A DNA stretch of 7,945 bases, taken from contig JAJRDC010000066.1 in assembly GCA_028678635.1 (NCBI GenBank), forward strand, positions 1 through 7,945. Direction: 5' to 3'. Shown here in pieces: positions 6,107 through 7,945 of the stretch; position 1 is the stretch's first letter, and each line of letters begins with the position of its first letter. Under the pieces are notes generated by a model, which was not told the DNA's origin, ran no database searches, and saw only the letters and a program-made list of their open reading frames with translations. A program made the translations under genes and the position numbers. The DNA is from Methanomicrobiales archaeon. GTDB taxonomy: Archaea; Halobacteriota; Methanomicrobia; Methanomicrobiales; JACTUA01.

Positions 6107-6751
6107 ATGACCGTCGACATCGGTTCCGAGGCGGACATCACCGCCGCCAGTAGGCGCCTCAGCGCTGCCCGCACCCGGGGGGCTCTGGGATCCCTGATCG
6201 CACCCCTGGTTCTCTCCTGTTCCCCCGGAGACCTCCGGCAGATGGTCCTCCATTTTTCCCTTCAGATCGCCGACGTGGAACCGGGGTACCGGGCCCGGGT
6301 GACGGCGAAGGTCTCGGAGCACCTGCTGGGTACATACCAGAAGATCCGGCTCATGTCCCAGCAGGGATCCTTCTCCACCCTGGAGGATCCTGTCGATGCC
6401 GCTTCCCCGGGGTTCTGGGAGATGGTAGCCGGCGAATGCCGGGAGACCGGGGATCTGCACCTCCGGTTCCTGAAGTATCTTCTGGCAGGGTTCTCGATGT
6501 TCGTACTCCGTGAGCCTGCCCATGCCGTGGGGACACCGTTTCCCGGCGGTGATACGGTCAGTCTCATCGATGGAACGTATTACTGTCCCGTCCGGGAGAA
6601 GGCGAACGATGTGGGCGGCGCCCTCTGCCCCTTCTGCCCGGCACGACAGACCCCGGCCATCGGGTACCTGAAGCCACCGGTGAATGCCGGTGATCACCGG
6701 AAACAGGAGTTCATCCGGAAAACCTACGACCACCATCACTTCAACGGGTAA
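6107..6751 (+). CDS. DUF2115 / UPF0305-family protein
   Basis: A 214-residue soluble protein. The C-terminal half has the motifs that I associate with the methanogen family DUF2115 (UPF0305): PAHAVGTPFPGG at 137-148, YYCPVREK at 158-165 and LCPFCPARQTP at 173-183. Cys160, Cys174 and Cys177, possibly with a His, could bind a metal such as zinc or an iron-sulfur cluster; this is inference. The N-terminal half is helical. The family has no established function that I know of and is largely restricted to methanogens, which supports the assignment of the organism. The ATG at 6107 is preceded by GTGA at a 6-base distance and by GGAG further upstream. The tail ends in a His triplet. It heads a same-strand run with the Cys-rich and cupin genes, with gaps of 116 and 68 bases. 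Confidence 0.75.
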   Translation: MTVDIGSEADITAASRRLSAARTRGALGSLIAPLVLSCSPGDLRQMVLHFSLQIADVEPGYRARVTAKVSEHLLGTYQKIRLMSQQGSFSTLEDPVDAASPGFWEMVAGECRETGDLHLRFLKYLLAGFSMFVLREPAHAVGTPFPGGDTVSLIDGTYYCPVREKANDVGGALCPFCPARQTPAIGYLKPPVNAGDHRKQEFIRKTYDHHHFNG

Positions 6752-6758
6752 ATGAAGC

Positions 6759-6766
6759 GGGGGGGG
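6759..6766 (+). repeat. G8 homopolymer after the DUF2115-type gene
   Basis: Eight G residues in a row begin 8 bases after the stop codon and run into the palindrome GGGGATCCCC (6763-6772). It is non-coding as annotated. Homopolymers of this length are possible sites of slippage or sequencing error. Confidence 0.7.
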
Positions 6767-6841
6767 ATCCCCAGGACCGCGCCTTCTCTCGCCGGGCGAT
6801 GCCGGGGGAAACGAATGACCCGGCGAAGGACTATCTCTCCG

Positions 6842-6848
6842 GGAGGAG
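6842..6848 (+). promoter_or_regulatory. Strong Shine-Dalgarno at an awkward distance
   Basis: GGAGGAG is 8 bases before an ATG at 6857, but that frame encodes only 22 residues (stop at 6923-6925). It is 19 bases before the ATG at 6868 that starts the Cys-rich protein. It therefore either serves a short overlapping upstream ORF or feeds the Cys-rich gene at an unusual spacing. Confidence 0.45.
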
Positions 6849-6867
6849 AAACGAACATGGGAAACGT

Positions 6868-7053
6868 ATGGAGCGCCGTTACTGCGAGGTCTGCGGAAGG
6901 GAGGCCATCGGGCTGCAGATCATAGGATGCTGCCATTCCTACGTCTGCGAGGAGCACGCGGAGCCCATGCTGCGGGAGCTGAAGCCCGGGGAGCTGAAAG
7001 AATGGGGTGTCTGCTGTTACCAGAGGTTCGAGGAGACGCCCGGAGAAGAGTAA
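6868..7053 (+). CDS. Small Cys-rich putative zinc-binding protein (61 residues)
   Basis: I do not recognise the family. The protein has seven cysteines and two well placed histidines: YCEVCG (Cys6, Cys9), GCCHSYVCEEH (Cys21, Cys22, His23, Cys27, His30) and VCCYQRF (Cys49, Cys50). The CX2C...CX2H arrangement resembles a treble-clef or B-box-like zinc finger, so a structural zinc site is likely. No signal peptide or membrane segment is present. I chose the ATG at 6868 because the conserved-looking part begins there; an ATG at 6799 in the same frame would add 23 residues of unconvincing composition with no ribosome binding site. The strong GGAGGAG at 6842 is too far from 6868 for ideal initiation and better placed for an out-of-frame ATG at 6857. 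It lies between the DUF2115-type and cupin genes on the same strand. Confidence 0.65.
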   Translation: MERRYCEVCGREAIGLQIIGCCHSYVCEEHAEPMLRELKPGELKEWGVCCYQRFEETPGEE

Positions 7054-7109
7054 AGGGATGGACCGGGAAACCATGAAATCGGCGGGGGCACAACTATCGT
7101 ACTGGAGAC

Positions 7110-7114
7110 GGTGA
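7110..7114 (+). promoter_or_regulatory. Ribosome binding site of the cupin gene
   Basis: GGTGA with a 7-base spacer to the ATG at 7122 supports that start; GGAG lies a few bases further upstream. Confidence 0.6.
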
Positions 7115-7121
7115 AACCGGA

Positions 7122-7460
7122 ATGAAGATCACAGATGTGGCAAAGGTGGTGTCGGGCCCGAACCCGCACCACGTGGATGCACGCAAGATCTACGAGACCA
7201 CCCATGCGATGGCCGTGGTGATCACCCTGAAACCCGGGGAGTCCCTGAAGAAGCACATCACGCCTGTCGATGTCTTCTTCTACGTGCTCGAAGGGACGGG
7301 TACCATCGAGATAGGGAACGAGCGGCAGACGGTGGGGAAGGACATGCTGGTGGAGAGCCCGGCCCGGATCCCGCACCGGTGGATCAACGAGAGCGGTGCC
7401 GTCTTCCGGGTGCTGGTGGTGAAGGTGCCCAAGCCCACGGAAGAGACGAAGCTCCTGTAA
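7122..7460 (+). CDS. Small single-domain cupin protein
   Basis: A 112-residue beta-barrel protein with one cupin domain. Motif 1 is GESLKKHITPVDVFFYVLEGTG (39-60): His45 is present, the second His is replaced by Thr47, and an acidic Asp50 follows. Motif 2 is around PARIPHRWINES (80-91) with His85 as the second likely metal ligand. This HxTP-D...YVLEGxG version is common in small archaeal and bacterial cupins of unknown role. The reduced ligand set leaves metal binding plausible but not certain. It could be a small-molecule isomerase or a ligand-binding protein; no specific substrate can be given. It is cytoplasmic, with no signal peptide. Its stop codon lies 9 bases from the stop of the convergent gene, so the two mRNAs probably overlap at their 3' ends. 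Confidence 0.85.
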   Translation: MKITDVAKVVSGPNPHHVDARKIYETTHAMAVVITLKPGESLKKHITPVDVFFYVLEGTGTIEIGNERQTVGKDMLVESPARIPHRWINESGAVFRVLVVKVPKPTEETKLL

Positions 7461-7469
7461 CGGCGACTG

Positions 7470-7945
7470 TCAGCCCTCGCCAGGTTCCCTGTTCCGCTGA
7501 GTTCTCGAGTGTCCCGCCGGATCGGTTGCAGAGCGGGATTGGTCACCACCTTTCAGCGCCGCCAGCTGTTCCTCCAGGATCCGGATCAGGATCGTCCGCT
7601 CCGGTTCATGGTCAGGGTAATCCGTGCTCCAGCCCCGCCAGTGGGGCCGCCTGTGGGCGACCTTGTACTTGATCCCCTCCATGACGGTCTCGTATGTGTT
7701 CCCGTCCACTTTCCGGACCCGCTGGTGGGCGAGAATGAACCAGTGGTACTGCGTACCGGGGAGGGCCCCAGAGCCCTCCGGGGCCAGCCGGGCCCGCTTC
7801 TTCTCTGAGAGGAATGTGAATTCCCAGCGGTCCGGCGCCACCTTCCGCTCCTGCCAGACGCCGTGGGGATACTCCCAGACGTGGATTCCCCCAATAGGCA
7901 TCCCGGTGTAGACCTTTCCCCGGAACTCTTTCAGGTCATTGTACG
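7470..7945 (-). CDS. Conserved-looking hypothetical protein, C-terminal part (5' end beyond the window)
   Basis: The reverse-strand frame is open from the TGA at 7470-7472 to the right edge (157 visible codons). The visible part begins YNDLKEFRGKVYTGMP, which looks close to a natural N-terminus, so the start is probably only a few codons outside; an internal ATG at 7901 is a less likely start. I do not recognise the family. The protein is soluble and unusually rich in Trp, Tyr and His (VWEYPHGVWQE, DRWEFTF, YHWFILAHQRVRKVD, RRPHWRGWS), with many Arg and Lys, and ends in a helical segment ILIRILEEQLAALK followed by a polar tail of about 30 residues. No Cys motif, signal peptide or membrane segment is visible. 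The aromatic and basic make-up would fit a ligand- or nucleic-acid-binding domain, but that is a guess. Convergent with the cupin gene. Confidence 0.7.
   Translation of the reverse strand, partial: YNDLKEFRGKVYTGMPIGGIHVWEYPHGVWQERKVAPDRWEFTFLSEKKRARLAPEGSGALPGTQYHWFILAHQRVRKVDGNTYETVMEGIKYKVAHRRPHWRGWSTDYPDHEPERTILIRILEEQLAALKGGDQSRSATDPAGHSRTQRNREPGEG

Noticed and set aside
5914..6174. Reverse ORF of 86 codons in the gap before the DUF2115-type gene
   Set aside because: Low-complexity, no ribosome binding site, overlaps the start of a better supported gene.
6029..6739. Reverse ORF of 236 codons opposite the DUF2115-type gene
   Set aside because: The forward frame carries the VGTPFPGG and Cys motifs; the reverse frame shows none.
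1..7945. CRISPR array, insertion sequence, integrase or defence system
   Set aside because: No spaced direct repeats, no terminal inverted repeats flanking a transposase, and no nuclease, helicase or reverse transcriptase gene in the window.

Overview
The window looks like ordinary chromosome of a GC-rich methanogenic euryarchaeon, most likely in or near the Methanomicrobiales. The grounds are a DUF2115/UPF0305-type protein (a family I know from methanogens), archaeal ribosome binding sites complementary to the CACCUCC end of 16S rRNA (GGAGGTG, GGTGA), an archaeal TATA-like promoter, and a T9 tract directly after a stop codon as a probable archaeal terminator. The taxon is an inference from gene families and signals, not from a marker gene.

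Left part: the C-terminal part of an anaerobic sulfatase-maturating enzyme (radical SAM, SPASM domain with all eight cluster cysteines) runs in from the left edge. It faces a reverse-strand UPF0114/YqhA-family membrane protein. Divergent from that is an exported dienelactone-hydrolase-like alpha/beta hydrolase with a Cys-Asp-His triad.

Centre: a soluble Lon-type protease with a degenerate AAA+ domain (LonC/YcbZ type, Ser-Lys dyad) is followed after 3 bases by a small Rieske [2Fe-2S] ferredoxin with a strong Shine-Dalgarno. These two form a clear translationally coupled pair. The leader of the protease gene carries three copies of a GGTTCCC-like element in alternating orientation, which allow two mutually exclusive hairpins next to the ribosome binding site.

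Right part: a 156-residue helical protein of unknown function has its own promoter. It is followed by a DUF2115 protein with a Cys cluster, a 61-residue Cys-rich putative zinc protein whose start is ambiguous, and a small single-domain cupin. The window closes with the C-terminal part of a convergent hypothetical protein running off the right edge.

I see no CRISPR array, insertion sequence, integrase, tRNA or rRNA, and no sign of a defence island. The most interesting items are the possible leader switch of the Lon-like gene, its coupling to a Rieske protein, the 156-residue unknown protein with its upstream hairpin, and the start-site conflict of the Cys-rich protein.
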